Below, one piece after another: positions 24,977 through 34,211 of a stretch of 64,000 bases of DNA (position 1 is the stretch's first letter; the number at the start of each line of letters is the position of its first letter). The notes beneath the pieces were generated by a model. It was not told the DNA's origin. It saw only the letters and a list, made by a program, of their open reading frames with translations, and did not search any database. The stretch comes from Acidisphaera sp. S103. Its GTDB lineage: Bacteria > Pseudomonadota > Alphaproteobacteria > Acetobacterales > Acetobacteraceae. The stretch covers positions 79,283-143,282 of the forward strand of contig NZ_LMUJ01000092.1 of assembly GCF_009765975.1 (NCBI RefSeq), given 5' to 3'. A program made the translations under genes and the position numbers.

Positions 24977-25146
24977 CTAGCCGTCATCCGCACTACCGAA
25001 ATTGGGTGGCACATCGTCATGTCAAGTTCACGGTCGCGCGCGTTTTCCGATACATCGCCATAACCCTCCTTAATATCGGTATCATCGAGTGGCCAGGGGC
25101 TGGCCGGGCGCCTGGGTTCCATCCTATATCGCGGCCTTCCGTCCAT
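24977..25146 (-). pseudogene. Probable small gene (about 56 aa) with a one-base frameshift, divergent from glcB
   Basis: ATG at 25146 has GGAGG five bases upstream. The frame reads [20 protein letters not shown], then an acidic stretch ([18 protein letters not shown]), to RELDMT near 25012. Read on in this frame, the sequence turns into low-quality coding; in the -1 frame it continues as DVPPNFGSADDG and stops at TAG 24979-24977. That stop is 37 bases before the strong terminator at 24940. The total of 170 bases is one short of 57 codons. I infer a small protein gene broken by a single deletion (or a sequencing error). No family is recognised. Confidence 0.4.
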
Positions 25147-25175
25147 TTTATCCTCCCCATCAGAAGGTAATCCGC

Positions 25176-27341
25176 ATGGATTATGTCGAGTCAGCTGGTA
25201 TCCGCATCGCCAAGCCGCTTTACGACTTTGTTGACAGTGAGGCCCTGCCGGGAACCGCCATCGGCAGCGATGCTTTCTGGAGCGGGTTCGCCGGGCTGCT
25301 CGCCGAACTGGCGCCACGTTGCAAGGCGTTGCTCGATAAGCGCGACAACATTCAGCAGCAACTGGACACATGGCATCAGGCCAACAAGGGCAAGCCGGCG
25401 GACATCGATGGCTATCTAATTTTCCTGCGCAGCATCGGCTACCTCGTGGGGGAACCGGCCAACGTTGCAGTCAGTACCTCGAATGTTGATGCGGAGATCG
25501 CCACGCTCGCGGGTCCGCAATTGGTCGTTCCGGTCACCAACGCCCGGTACGCATTGAATGCCGCCAACGCCCGCTGGGGCAGTCTGTACGACGCGCTGTA
25601 TGGCACCGACGCGATTCCGGAAGACGACGGCGCGACCCGCGGGCCGGGATTCAACAAGGTCCGCGGCGGCAAAGTCGTGGCGAAGGCGCGTGAAATCCTG
25701 GACGGCGCGGCGCCGCTCACGACCGGCGGCCACGCCGACGCGGTCCTCTACACGGTGAAGGACGGGGCACTCTCGGTCAGCCTGAGGAGTGGCGGCACCA
25801 CCGGGTTGAAGGACCCATCGCAGTTCGCCGGTTACCGGGGCGAGGCTTCGGCGCCGTCGATCGTGTTGCTCAAACATAACGGCATTCATCTCGAAATTGT
25901 GATCGATCGGACGAACATGATCGGCAAGGACGACCCTGCTGGTGTCGCCGACGTGGTGATGGAAGCTGCCCTGACGACCATCCAGGATTGCGAGGATTCC
26001 ATCGCCGCCGTCGACGCCGATGACAAGGTTGTTGCCTACCGCAACTGGCTGGGTCTGATGAACGGCTCGCTGGAGGACACGTTCGAGAAAGCCAGCCAGA
26101 CGATGACCCGCCGGCTGAACCCAGACCGGCAATACACCAAACCGGCGGGCGGCACGCTGTGGCTGTCAGGCCGCAGCCTGATGCTGATCCGCAATGTTGG
26201 CCATCACATGTACACCGACGCGGTTCTGGATGCCTCGAGCGCGGAAATCCCGGAAGGCTTCCTGGATGCGGCGGTGACCTCGCTGATCGCGGTGCATGAC
26301 CTGACCAGCAAAGGATCGATCAAAAACAGCCGGGCCGGATCGATCTACATCGTCAAGCCGAAGATGCATGGGCCGGAGGAAGTGGCGCTGACCGCCGACC
26401 TATTCGGGCGTGTTGAAACCATCCTCGGACTGGTCGCGAACACGTTGAAGATGGGCATCATGGATGAGGAACGGCGGACCTCCGCCAACCTCAAGGCCTG
26501 CATCGCGGCGGCGGCGCACCGGGTTGTGTTCATCAATACCGGCTTCCTGGACCGGACGGGTGACGAGATCCACACCTCCATCGAAGCCGGGCCGATGATC
26601 CGCAAGAACGATATGCGCGGCACCGCCTGGATCAAGGCGTATGAAGACCAGAACGTCGAGATCGGCCTGGAATGCGGGCTGCGGGGCAAGGCGCAGATCG
26701 GCAAAGGCATGTGGGCCGCACCCGACCGGATGGCGGACATGCTGGTGCAGAAGATCGGCCACCCGATGGCGGGTGCCAACACCGCCTGGGTGCCCTCACC
26801 CACTGCCGCGACGCTGCACGCGCTGCATTATCATCAGGTCGATGTCGCCGCGCGGCAGACCGAACTGGCGTCTCGCCCCCGGGCGCCCCTGAAGAACCTG
26901 CTGACCATCCCGCTGGCCGAGGGCCAGAACTGGTCCCAGGACGATCTGCGGCAGGAATTGGATAACAACTGCCAGGGCATCCTCGGCTACGTGGTTCGCT
27001 GGATCGACCAGGGGATCGGCTGCTCCAAGGTGCCGGACATCCACGATGTCGGCCTGATGGAGGACCGGGCGACGCTGCGGATTTCCTCGCAACACATCGC
27101 CAACTGGCTGCTGCATGGCGTGGTGACCAAAACGCAGGTGACCGAGGCGCTGCAGCGCATGGCGGTGGTGGTCGATCGGCAGAACGCGGGCGATCCCCTG
27201 TATAAGCCGATGGCGCCCGCGTTTGACGGGGTGGCTTACAAGGCTGCCTCCGACCTGATCTTCGATGGGCGCACGCAGCCGAACGGCTATACCGAGTTCA
27301 TCCTGCATCGCCGCCGGCGGGAGGCGAAGGGTGGGGCCTAA
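25176..27341 (+). CDS. glcB: Malate synthase G
   Basis: Monomeric glyoxylate-cycle enzyme of 721 aa condensing glyoxylate with acetyl-CoA to malate; length matches the G isoform (about 720). Diagnostic blocks include [28 protein letters not shown] near the N-terminus, the catalytic region [32 protein letters not shown]-type sequence, and the late [16 protein letters not shown]. Start ATG 25176 has AAGG nine bases upstream. No isocitrate lyase or glycolate oxidase gene is adjacent, so it may serve glycolate/glyoxylate assimilation from elsewhere in the genome. Confidence 0.96.
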   Translation: MDYVESAGIRIAKPLYDFVDSEALPGTAIGSDAFWSGFAGLLAELAPRCKALLDKRDNIQQQLDTWHQANKGKPADIDGYLIFLRSIGYLVGEPANVAVSTSNVDAEIATLAGPQLVVPVTNARYALNAANARWGSLYDALYGTDAIPEDDGATRGPGFNKVRGGKVVAKAREILDGAAPLTTGGHADAVLYTVKDGALSVSLRSGGTTGLKDPSQFAGYRGEASAPSIVLLKHNGIHLEIVIDRTNMIGKDDPAGVADVVMEAALTTIQDCEDSIAAVDADDKVVAYRNWLGLMNGSLEDTFEKASQTMTRRLNPDRQYTKPAGGTLWLSGRSLMLIRNVGHHMYTDAVLDASSAEIPEGFLDAAVTSLIAVHDLTSKGSIKNSRAGSIYIVKPKMHGPEEVALTADLFGRVETILGLVANTLKMGIMDEERRTSANLKACIAAAAHRVVFINTGFLDRTGDEIHTSIEAGPMIRKNDMRGTAWIKAYEDQNVEIGLECGLRGKAQIGKGMWAAPDRMADMLVQKIGHPMAGANTAWVPSPTAATLHALHYHQVDVAARQTELASRPRAPLKNLLTIPLAEGQNWSQDDLRQELDNNCQGILGYVVRWIDQGIGCSKVPDIHDVGLMEDRATLRISSQHIANWLLHGVVTKTQVTEALQRMAVVVDRQNAGDPLYKPMAPAFDGVAYKAASDLIFDGRTQPNGYTEFILHRRRREAKGGA

Positions 27342-27553
27342 GACCGATAGGCGAGAGCGGATTAGATTCACGCGATGAAAGGATGAAAATTAGACAAAAT
27401 TGGTCTTGATATCCCAACGATCACGCCTTAAACCGGTCGTACCGTATCGTTAATTGATGAAAGTCGCTTAATCGGCGGCGGGTTGGTCAAACGGTGCGGG
27501 ACGTGACTCATCGCGGGCAACGGGCGCGCTCTGACGGACAGGCCAAGAAGACC

Positions 27554-28633
27554 ATGAACCAAAATACGAAAACGGGCGGTTTCATTGCACTGGCGATGCT
27601 TGGCGGGGCCGCCTTACTGCCGGCACCGGCATTCGCCAACCTCGTGCTGGATGTGACCTACGACTTTTCCTACGATCCGGGTATCACCCTGGCGCAGGAA
27701 AACCAGGTCGAAACCGCCTTCAACGGCGTTGCCCAGCAGTTCGAGGCCGCGATCACCAATCCCATCACGGTCAATGTGCAAGTCTCGGTTGGGACCATCA
27801 ACGGAACAACGCAGACATTGCCCAGCGGCAACGATAGCGGAAATGAGGTCCACCTCATCCAGATGGGGCCGACCGCGGCAACATCGTTGGCCGCCACCGA
27901 GGCCGCCCTGGCAAGCACCGGGGCAACGCTTCCCGCCGCCCCTGCGACTGGTGGGGCCACTTTCTATATGCCACAGGCGGAATTCAAGGCCTTGGGATTG
28001 TCTCCGGCCAACTTTTCGCCGTTGAACCCCATCGACGGCTATATCGGCTTCAGCAGCAATTTGGCCCTGTTCAGCTTCTTGGGCACGCCCAGCGGCGGCG
28101 CGGTTTCGTTTCAAGCGGTGGCGGAACATGAAATAGAGGAGGTGCTCGGGCGACTATCTAGCCTGAACGACGGAGGCGTCACCTCCAGTTATGAGGCCCT
28201 TCCATTTGACTTGTTCCGCTACAGCAGCCCCGGCGTGTCCAGCTATAGTGAGAATGCCGCTGCCTATGCTTCCACCGATGGCGGGGTAACGGACCTGGGT
28301 ACATTCGAGTATGTCGACCCCAACGCCGATCGCAGCGATTGGTTGAATTTGCCCAATCCAACCTCGACCGACGCACAGAATTCCGGGTTCACTCAGAACG
28401 TGAACGAAGGCCTTTCAATCTCCGACGAAGACGTGCTGAAGGGCCTCGGTTATACGATCGCTGCCAACAACGGAGGCAACTTGTTCGACGGCAGCAATGC
28501 CCCGGTCGGGGCCACACCCAGCGTGAACAACCCGCGGCCCGTGCCGGAACCGGGAACCTTGTCATTGCTCGCGGTGGGGGCTGGCTTTGCCGGGCTGATG
28601 CGTCGCCGCGGGCGGCGATCCGTTCTCGCCTGA
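27554..28633 (+). CDS. PEP-CTERM sorted protein with metalloprotease-like domain (NF038122-like)
   Basis: Exported protein of 359 aa. A signal peptide (GFIALAMLGGAALLPAPAFA) precedes NLVLDVTYDFSYDPG. The central domain has AVAEHEIEEVLGR, an HExxE variant of the zinc-protease helix, as in a PEP-CTERM-associated metalloprotease-like family. The C-terminus is a complete PEP-CTERM sorting signal: VPEPGTLSLLAVGAGFAGL followed by RRRGRR. It is therefore expected to be processed by an exosortase (not in this window) and delivered to the cell surface or biofilm matrix. The upstream 200 bases contain no obvious regulator. Confidence 0.85.
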   Translation: MNQNTKTGGFIALAMLGGAALLPAPAFANLVLDVTYDFSYDPGITLAQENQVETAFNGVAQQFEAAITNPITVNVQVSVGTINGTTQTLPSGNDSGNEVHLIQMGPTAATSLAATEAALASTGATLPAAPATGGATFYMPQAEFKALGLSPANFSPLNPIDGYIGFSSNLALFSFLGTPSGGAVSFQAVAEHEIEEVLGRLSSLNDGGVTSSYEALPFDLFRYSSPGVSSYSENAAAYASTDGGVTDLGTFEYVDPNADRSDWLNLPNPTSTDAQNSGFTQNVNEGLSISDEDVLKGLGYTIAANNGGNLFDGSNAPVGATPSVNNPRPVPEPGTLSLLAVGAGFAGLMRRRGRRSVLA

Positions 28634-28773
28634 CCTGACAAAGAGATCCGTCGCGTATTTTCCCGGGGCGACACATTGCCGAACGAGTGTATGAACGACC
28701 GCATGTGGATCGCCATGCAGGCCACCCGATGTTCGTAGTGACGACAGCCAAACTGGCCGGAGCGCGTTAGGCC

Positions 28774-30042
28774 ATGTCGTGGGGCGGTAGCGGCGGCTTT
28801 TTTGGCCCCCCGGCCAACACGCGGCCACGGGTGGGTTCGGCCATCATGGCTGATCCGCGGCGTGACGGCTCTTCCGCCACATCGCCGCCCGCCAAACTCG
28901 ACGATCTGCGTGCCGTCGCCCGCGATGCGTATGCGAAAGGACGTTTAGCGGATGCGGCCGAAGCCCAATCCGCCGTTCTGGCCATGGCCCGAGCAACCGG
29001 CACCCAAGTGGCCGACGACTTCCTGTTCGCGGGCCTGATCCACCACGCCGATCATCGTATCGCCGATAGTGTCGAGGTACTGCGGGATGCAATCCGCCTA
29101 TATCCGGACAACGCCTCATTACATGAGAATCTGGCTGTCCTTCTGTTGGCCGGGTTCGATATCGCCGGCTCGATCGCGGCTTGCGAGGCCGCCCTTGCCT
29201 TGGGATCCGACAGCGCCAACGTGCATGACTGCCTGTGCGAAGCCCATCAGCGCACCGGGCGCACGGACCTTGCGGTGGCGGCCGGACGCCTGGCGCTGGA
29301 GAACAAGGACCGCCGCTTCGGCGTCGCGACGCCCTTGGTGGCGATACCGACCGGCCTGCCGCCAGCGTTCAATCCCGGCCGTCCGGAGCAAAACATCATC
29401 GCCTACACGCTATGGGGCAACCTGCCGCGCTATCAGGTGCCGTTGCTGGAGAACGCCCGTATCCGGCCGCATCTGTTTCCCGAATGGACCATCCGGGTTT
29501 ACCATGACCTTTCAGTCGATTCCGGTTACCTTGCGCAATTGTCTGCTCACGGTGTGCAGCTCCGACCGATGCGGCTGCCGTCCGGCGTTCCCACACATCG
29601 CGGCCTGCTGTGGCGATTCGAGGCGATCGCCGACCCGGCCGTACAACGTTTTCTGATTCGCGACGCCGACTCGCTGCTGACGGTGAAGGAACGGGTCGCC
29701 GTCGATGTCTGGCTGCGTTCGGACTTCCACTTCCACGCCATGCGCGATTGGTACACCCACACCGACCTTCTGCTGGCCGGCATGTGGGGCGGAGTGGGCG
29801 GCATCCTGCCGCCGCCGGCGACGCTGCTGCGCGCCTACACGGCCTGGCGCGTGGAAAACGACCACGTCGATCAGGATTTACTGACCGAAACGGTTTGGCC
29901 GACAGTCCGCCACAACGTGCTGATCCACGACAGTATTTTCCAACCCTGCTTGGGCAGCGTGCCGTTTCCGCCGTTCGGGGACCTGCCGGTGGGGCATCAT
30001 ATCGGGCAAAATGCCTTCCTCCATTTCAGCAAGCCCGGCTAA
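28774..30042 (+). CDS. TPR protein with glycosyltransferase-like C-terminal domain
   Basis: Protein of 422 aa without a signal peptide. Residues about 45-180 are TPR-type helical pairs (DSVEVLRDAIRLYPDNASLHENLA; SIAACEAALALGSDSANVHDCL). From about 200 on comes an alpha/beta domain with IIAYTLWGNLPRY, WTIRVYHDLSVDSGYLAQL, and RFLIRDADSLLTVKE, where DAD resembles the DxD motif of GT-A glycosyltransferases; MRDWYTHTDLLLAGMWGG follows. Predicted to be a cytoplasmic sugar transferase acting on protein or polysaccharide, by analogy. The start is uncertain (28774 or 28846). A second TPR gene follows nine bases later. Confidence 0.65.
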   Translation: MSWGGSGGFFGPPANTRPRVGSAIMADPRRDGSSATSPPAKLDDLRAVARDAYAKGRLADAAEAQSAVLAMARATGTQVADDFLFAGLIHHADHRIADSVEVLRDAIRLYPDNASLHENLAVLLLAGFDIAGSIAACEAALALGSDSANVHDCLCEAHQRTGRTDLAVAAGRLALENKDRRFGVATPLVAIPTGLPPAFNPGRPEQNIIAYTLWGNLPRYQVPLLENARIRPHLFPEWTIRVYHDLSVDSGYLAQLSAHGVQLRPMRLPSGVPTHRGLLWRFEAIADPAVQRFLIRDADSLLTVKERVAVDVWLRSDFHFHAMRDWYTHTDLLLAGMWGGVGGILPPPATLLRAYTAWRVENDHVDQDLLTETVWPTVRHNVLIHDSIFQPCLGSVPFPPFGDLPVGHHIGQNAFLHFSKPG

Positions 30043-30051
30043 GCTGCCAGC

Positions 30052-30879
30052 ATGTTCCGGCGGCCGATACTCTTCTGTGCGTCCCTGGTCCTGGTAAGTG
30101 GAATTGCCGGCGCCGCCTGGTGGCGAAGCGCGCCCCAACCCAAGTGGGAAGACACTTCGGCTGACCTGCCAATTCCCCCATTCCCTCCGCGTATCGCCGA
30201 AGGCAGTACCTATGAAACCTGCCTCGACACGTTGGCCAGCGATCCGACGGGCGCGGTCGCACTGGCCGCGACCTGGCAGGCTGACGGCGGAGGCGATGGC
30301 GCGGTGCATTGCCACGGGCTGGCGCTGATCGCTTCGGGCCAACCAGCGTCCGGAGCCGAGGTGCTGGAGCAACTCGCGCGGCAAAGCAGCGCCCCGGCGA
30401 TGGCTCGTGCCTCCGTCCTCAGCCAGGCGACGCAGGCACGTATGATGGTCGCGCAGGCGGACAAAGCGGTGGAGGACGCCACGCAGGCGCTCAGCCTGTC
30501 GCCAGACGATACCGAGCTGTTCATCATGCGGGCGACGGCCGAGGGCGTGCTTGGCCGATTCCAGGACGCCGTCGACGATGTGAGCCAGGCCCTGCGGCAG
30601 GACGCCCAGCGACCCGATGCGTTGGTCCTGCGGGCGATGATGCGGCGGAAATTGAACCAGCTCGATCTGGCGCAGGCGGATGTTTCCCGGGCACTGACAT
30701 TGGACCCTGACGATCCGGACGCGTTGCTGGAGCGGGGTATCCTGCGCCAGCGGCTGGGCGACCCGGCGGGTGCCCGAGCCGATTGGGAACGCGCGCGCGG
30801 GGTTGATCCGAACAGCACGACCGCCGATCTGGCGCAGCAGGACCTGTCGCTGCTGGAGGCTGGGCCGACAGCACAGTAG
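30052..30879 (+). CDS. Membrane-anchored or secreted TPR protein
   Basis: Protein of 275 aa. Residues 5-24 form one hydrophobic segment (PILFCASLVLVSGIAGAAWW), either a signal peptide or membrane anchor, so the rest lies in the periplasm. Three or more TPR units follow (AVEDATQALSLSPDDTELF; AVDDVSQALRQDAQRPDAL; AQADVSRALTLDPDDPDAL). TPR domains mediate protein contacts; no enzymatic motif is visible. The nine-base gap to the upstream TPR-glycosyltransferase-like gene suggests joint expression, perhaps as a scaffold for envelope glycan assembly (inference). Confidence 0.7.
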   Translation: MFRRPILFCASLVLVSGIAGAAWWRSAPQPKWEDTSADLPIPPFPPRIAEGSTYETCLDTLASDPTGAVALAATWQADGGGDGAVHCHGLALIASGQPASGAEVLEQLARQSSAPAMARASVLSQATQARMMVAQADKAVEDATQALSLSPDDTELFIMRATAEGVLGRFQDAVDDVSQALRQDAQRPDALVLRAMMRRKLNQLDLAQADVSRALTLDPDDPDALLERGILRQRLGDPAGARADWERARGVDPNSTTADLAQQDLSLLEAGPTAQ

Positions 30880-31018
30880 GTGACGAGGTGAGTGGCTCGC
30901 ATGCCTTCGTACCGGCACGCCGCCCGCGCAACGACGAGAGACGTTCCGTTGCCAGCGGGCCGAAACCGCGCTCAGATACCGGTCCAACAGCGTTCAAAGT
31001 CCAAGGAACAATCGTCGA

Positions 31019-31675
31019 ATGATCGATAAATTCGTGCCCGATGTGGCGGCCGCGCTGGCCGACATCGCGGACGGTGCCGTCATCTTGCTGCCAGGCTTCG
31101 GCAATGGCATGCCGGAAACCCTGGTGAAGGGCCTCATCGCGCAAGGCGCGCGGGATTTGACCCTGGTGGTGAACTCCGGTGGGCGGGATACGGGGCCGAC
31201 AGCCGATATCCTTGCGTCCGGTCAGTGCCGGAAACTGATCTGCAGTTTTGTCCGAGCCGACAGCGTTGCCGGGCGTTTGTTCGCCGCCGGCAAGCTGGAA
31301 TTGGAGATCGTCCCCCAAGGCACGCTGGCGGAACGGCTGCGCGCGGCAGGTGCCGGGGTGCAGGCGTTCTATACCCCGACAGGTGCCGACACGCTGCTGG
31401 CCGAGGGCCGTGAGACTCGGGTCATCAACGGCCGCAACTGCCTGCTGGAATATCCGCTGCCGGGCGATGTCGCGCTGGTGGACGCGTGGGAAGCTGATCG
31501 CTGGGGCAATCTGACGCACCGCGAAAGTGCCAGGAATTTCAACCCGGTGATGGCGATGGCGGCTGCATTAACCGTCGTCCAGACCCGCCACGTCGTTGCG
31601 CTCGGCGATATTCCGCCCGCCAATGTCCATACGCCCGGTGTCTTTGTGCACCGCGTCGTGCATGTTCCAGCGTGA
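31019..31675 (+). CDS. 3-oxoacid CoA-transferase subunit A
   Basis: Alpha subunit (218 aa) of a heterodimeric CoA-transferase moving CoA from succinyl-CoA to a 3-oxo acid such as acetoacetate or 3-oxoadipate. Family landmarks: PGFGNGMPETLVKGLI with the glycine loop, LTLVVNSGG, IVPQGTLAERLRAAGAG and the end GDIPPANVHTPGVFVHRVV. The subunit B gene starts eleven bases after its stop. A third gene for an alpha/beta hydrolase completes the operon. Whether the substrate is acetoacetate or an aromatic catabolite cannot be told from sequence alone. Confidence 0.9.
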   Translation: MIDKFVPDVAAALADIADGAVILLPGFGNGMPETLVKGLIAQGARDLTLVVNSGGRDTGPTADILASGQCRKLICSFVRADSVAGRLFAAGKLELEIVPQGTLAERLRAAGAGVQAFYTPTGADTLLAEGRETRVINGRNCLLEYPLPGDVALVDAWEADRWGNLTHRESARNFNPVMAMAAALTVVQTRHVVALGDIPPANVHTPGVFVHRVVHVPA

Positions 31676-31686
31676 AAGAAGCCACC

Positions 31687-32334
31687 ATGACATTCCGTCC
31701 ACTGGATCGCGCCGGCATTGCCGCCCGTATCGCGCGGGACATTCCCGAAGGCTGGTTCGTCAACCTGGGCATCGGCATCCCGACCGGCGTGTCGGATCAC
31801 GTGCCAAACGACCGCGAGGTGATTTTTCATTCGGAGAACGGTGTGATCGGTGCGGGCCCGGCCCCTGCCCCGGACAAGATCAATCCATTCCTGGTCAATG
31901 CCGGCACGCAACACATCACGCTGCGCACCGGCGGTTCGTTCGTCCATCACGCCGATAGTTTCGCCATCGCGCGCGGCGGGCATCTCGATCTTTGCGTGCT
32001 GGGCGCATTCGAGGTGGCCGAGAACGGTGATATCGCCAACTGGGCACGTTCCCTCGACGAGCCGGTGAAGCAGGTCGGCGGTGCGATGGACCTGGCGATC
32101 GGCGCGAAACGTCTGTGGGTCGCGATGGAGCACATCACCAAGGGCCACGGCGGGTCCCGCATCCGGCGGGTGTGCTCCTATCCGCTAACAGCGAAGGGTG
32201 TGGTGCGGCGTGTCTATACGGACCTCGCTGTGCTGGAGATCACGCCGCGCGGTTTCGGCGTGCTGGACATGATTCCGGGCATGACACGGGAAGAATTGCA
32301 AGAACGTAGCGAAGCGGAGTTGCACTGGACATGA
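31687..32334 (+). CDS. 3-oxoacid CoA-transferase subunit B
   Basis: Beta subunit (215 aa) carrying the catalytic glutamate in SENGVIGAGPAP, which forms the glutamyl-CoA intermediate. Other conserved parts are IPEGWFVNLGIGIPTGVSDH and GGHLDLCVLGAFEV. ATG 31687 is preferred; an in-frame GTG at 31672 overlaps the subunit A stop. Its stop codon overlaps the start of the next gene (ATGA), so transferase and hydrolase are produced together. Confidence 0.92.
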   Translation: MTFRPLDRAGIAARIARDIPEGWFVNLGIGIPTGVSDHVPNDREVIFHSENGVIGAGPAPAPDKINPFLVNAGTQHITLRTGGSFVHHADSFAIARGGHLDLCVLGAFEVAENGDIANWARSLDEPVKQVGGAMDLAIGAKRLWVAMEHITKGHGGSRIRRVCSYPLTAKGVVRRVYTDLAVLEITPRGFGVLDMIPGMTREELQERSEAELHWT

Positions 32335-34127
32335 TCACCGACATCGAAATCAAGACGCGCGCGCCGTTCGTTGGTGGTGCGACATTTGGGGCCGTGGGCA
32401 CGTATGAACGGATCGATGGGGTTGCCAGCGGTGCGTTGGATCCGTCGCATCCGCGCAACCGGGGGATCGCCCTGCTGGACAGCGCGCCTCGGAACGCCGC
32501 AGGCCTGGTCGAATATCGTAGCGGATTCGTGCTGCTGCGTCCGGTGGATGCGGCGAAGGGCAACGGGCGGCTGTTGTACGAGGTGAACAACCGCGGCCGG
32601 ATCATGTTGTTCGCCAATTTGTGTGCGGGGGCGGCCGGCAATCAGCCGGCGACGGCGGAAGATTTGGGCAACGCGCTGCCCTTGCGGCTGGGGTTTTCCC
32701 TATTGTGGACAGGGTGGGATCCTGGTGCGCCCAAGGCGACCGGATTGTCGCTGGATGTGCCGGCGATCGATGGGATGACGAAGGCCATCCGGGAGGAGTT
32801 CGTTTCGGGCACGCGGCTTGGCGTGCATGAGGCTTTCAAGCTTGCGTACGAGGCGGTCGGGCCGGCGAGCGTGACAGTGCGGCGCACGCAGACGGCGCCA
32901 CGTGTTTCAGTCCCGTCCGAGATGGTCGACCAGAGGACGGTGCGCCCAACAGGGGTGATCGAGACGGGATCGATCTACGAAGTCCGCTATCAGGCGACGA
33001 AGCCTCGGGTGCTGGGAATCGGCCATGCGGCGACGCGAGATATCATCAGCCATCTGCGGCACCATGGTTCGGGGCTGGTGGGGCGGCCGGTCGAGCATAC
33101 GCTGGCCTTTGGGATTTCCCAGGCAGGTCGTTACTTACGAGACCATATCGCGCAGGGCTTCAACGGCGACGAGGACGGACGCCGCGTGTTCGATGGTGTT
33201 TTCACGCACGTGGCGGGCATCGGGCGGGTGTTTCACAATACGCCGTTCGGTCAACCGTTCCGCACGCGGACGTGGCACGAAGATCATGACTTCCCCGAAG
33301 TGCAGTTCCCGCACGCGGCCGCGGCGATGGACGATCCGGTCACCGGCGGCAGCGGTGCTCTGCTGCGCGGCGACGCCACCGATCCGTTGCTGATCGAAAC
33401 CAATACCGCCACCGAGTACTGGCAGAAGGGTGCATCGCTGTTGCACACCGATCCGCTGGGGACTCGGGATGTCGCGCTACCGGCGAATGTGCGGACCTAT
33501 CTGCTGCCGGGCACGCAGCATGGCGGCAAGGCGGGGATGCCGCGCGACAACGGGCCCTGCGTCAATCCGCGCAACTGGCATGACCCGATGCCGGCCATTC
33601 GAGCGCTGCTGGTAGCACTGGATGCGTGGGTGACGACGGGGCAGACTCCGCCGGACAGCCGGATACCCCGGATCGCCGATGGAACGTTGGTGAAGGCGGA
33701 AAACGTAGCATTTCCCGCGGTTTCGGGGCTGGAACGGCCGCGCGCGGCGAACGATGCGGCGCCGTTGGCGGACTGGGCCGACCCGAAGCCGCCGGTGCGG
33801 ACCTATGGGTCGCTGGTGCCGCAGGTGGATGCCGATGGCAATGAGATCGCCGGAATCCGGCTGCCGGACATCGCCGTGCCACGCGGCACGTTCACCGGTT
33901 GGAATCTCTACAAAGCCCCCTACCCCACCGGCGAGCTTGCCGACCGTGAAGGCACGTTCCTGGCGTTCGCGGCGACCGAGGCAGAACGGCGGAACGATCC
34001 GCGAGCGTCACTGGCGGTTCGCTATCCCGGAACGGCCTATGCCGATGCGGTGCGCGCGGTCGCTCAGAAGCTGCAACATGACAGATTCCTGCTACCGGAG
34101 GACGTCGAGCGCTATCTGACAAGGTGA
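32331..34127 (+). CDS. Alpha/beta hydrolase domain protein (Abhydrolase_10 type), 598 aa
   Basis: Large protein in the family annotated as alpha/beta hydrolase domain-containing (PF20091 type). Visible landmarks: YERIDGVASGALDPSHPRN near the start, LLYEVNNRGR, a nucleophile elbow-like LAFGISQAGRYLRD, and GTQHGGKAGMPRDNGPCVNPRNWHD. It lacks a signal peptide, although many relatives are secreted. It may hydrolyse an ester or lactone to feed the CoA-transferase encoded by the two genes coupled to it; this is inference from the four-base overlap. Confidence 0.75.
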   Translation: MITDIEIKTRAPFVGGATFGAVGTYERIDGVASGALDPSHPRNRGIALLDSAPRNAAGLVEYRSGFVLLRPVDAAKGNGRLLYEVNNRGRIMLFANLCAGAAGNQPATAEDLGNALPLRLGFSLLWTGWDPGAPKATGLSLDVPAIDGMTKAIREEFVSGTRLGVHEAFKLAYEAVGPASVTVRRTQTAPRVSVPSEMVDQRTVRPTGVIETGSIYEVRYQATKPRVLGIGHAATRDIISHLRHHGSGLVGRPVEHTLAFGISQAGRYLRDHIAQGFNGDEDGRRVFDGVFTHVAGIGRVFHNTPFGQPFRTRTWHEDHDFPEVQFPHAAAAMDDPVTGGSGALLRGDATDPLLIETNTATEYWQKGASLLHTDPLGTRDVALPANVRTYLLPGTQHGGKAGMPRDNGPCVNPRNWHDPMPAIRALLVALDAWVTTGQTPPDSRIPRIADGTLVKAENVAFPAVSGLERPRAANDAAPLADWADPKPPVRTYGSLVPQVDADGNEIAGIRLPDIAVPRGTFTGWNLYKAPYPTGELADREGTFLAFAATEAERRNDPRASLAVRYPGTAYADAVRAVAQKLQHDRFLLPEDVERYLTR

Positions 34128-34211
34128 CATCAGCAAGACAAAAAACGTTATCTTATTGTCCCGATCATAATCGTGTGCTAGTCGAAAGGACAGCGAACAC
34201 AGAGGATTGTT

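Larger units (their letters stand above)
24658..25175. other. Intergenic region between dioxygenase and malate synthase genes
   Basis: This 518-base stretch contains a GC-rich hairpin just behind the dioxygenase gene, an intrinsic terminator oriented for minus-strand transcripts, and a probable frameshifted small gene divergent from glcB; each is listed separately. The remainder (24700-24900) shows no gene or structure I can support. Confidence 0.5.

Noticed and set aside
24832-25371. Long minus-strand open frame spanning the region before glcB
   Set aside because: It includes antisense of glcB and reads through a strong terminator hairpin. Only its part from 25146 to about 25012 looks like coding, which is reported as a small frameshifted gene.
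27354-27370. AGAGCGGATTAGATTCA, partly like one arm of the REP-like palindrome at 1509
   Set aside because: Only about 12 of 17 bases match and no second arm is present; could be chance.
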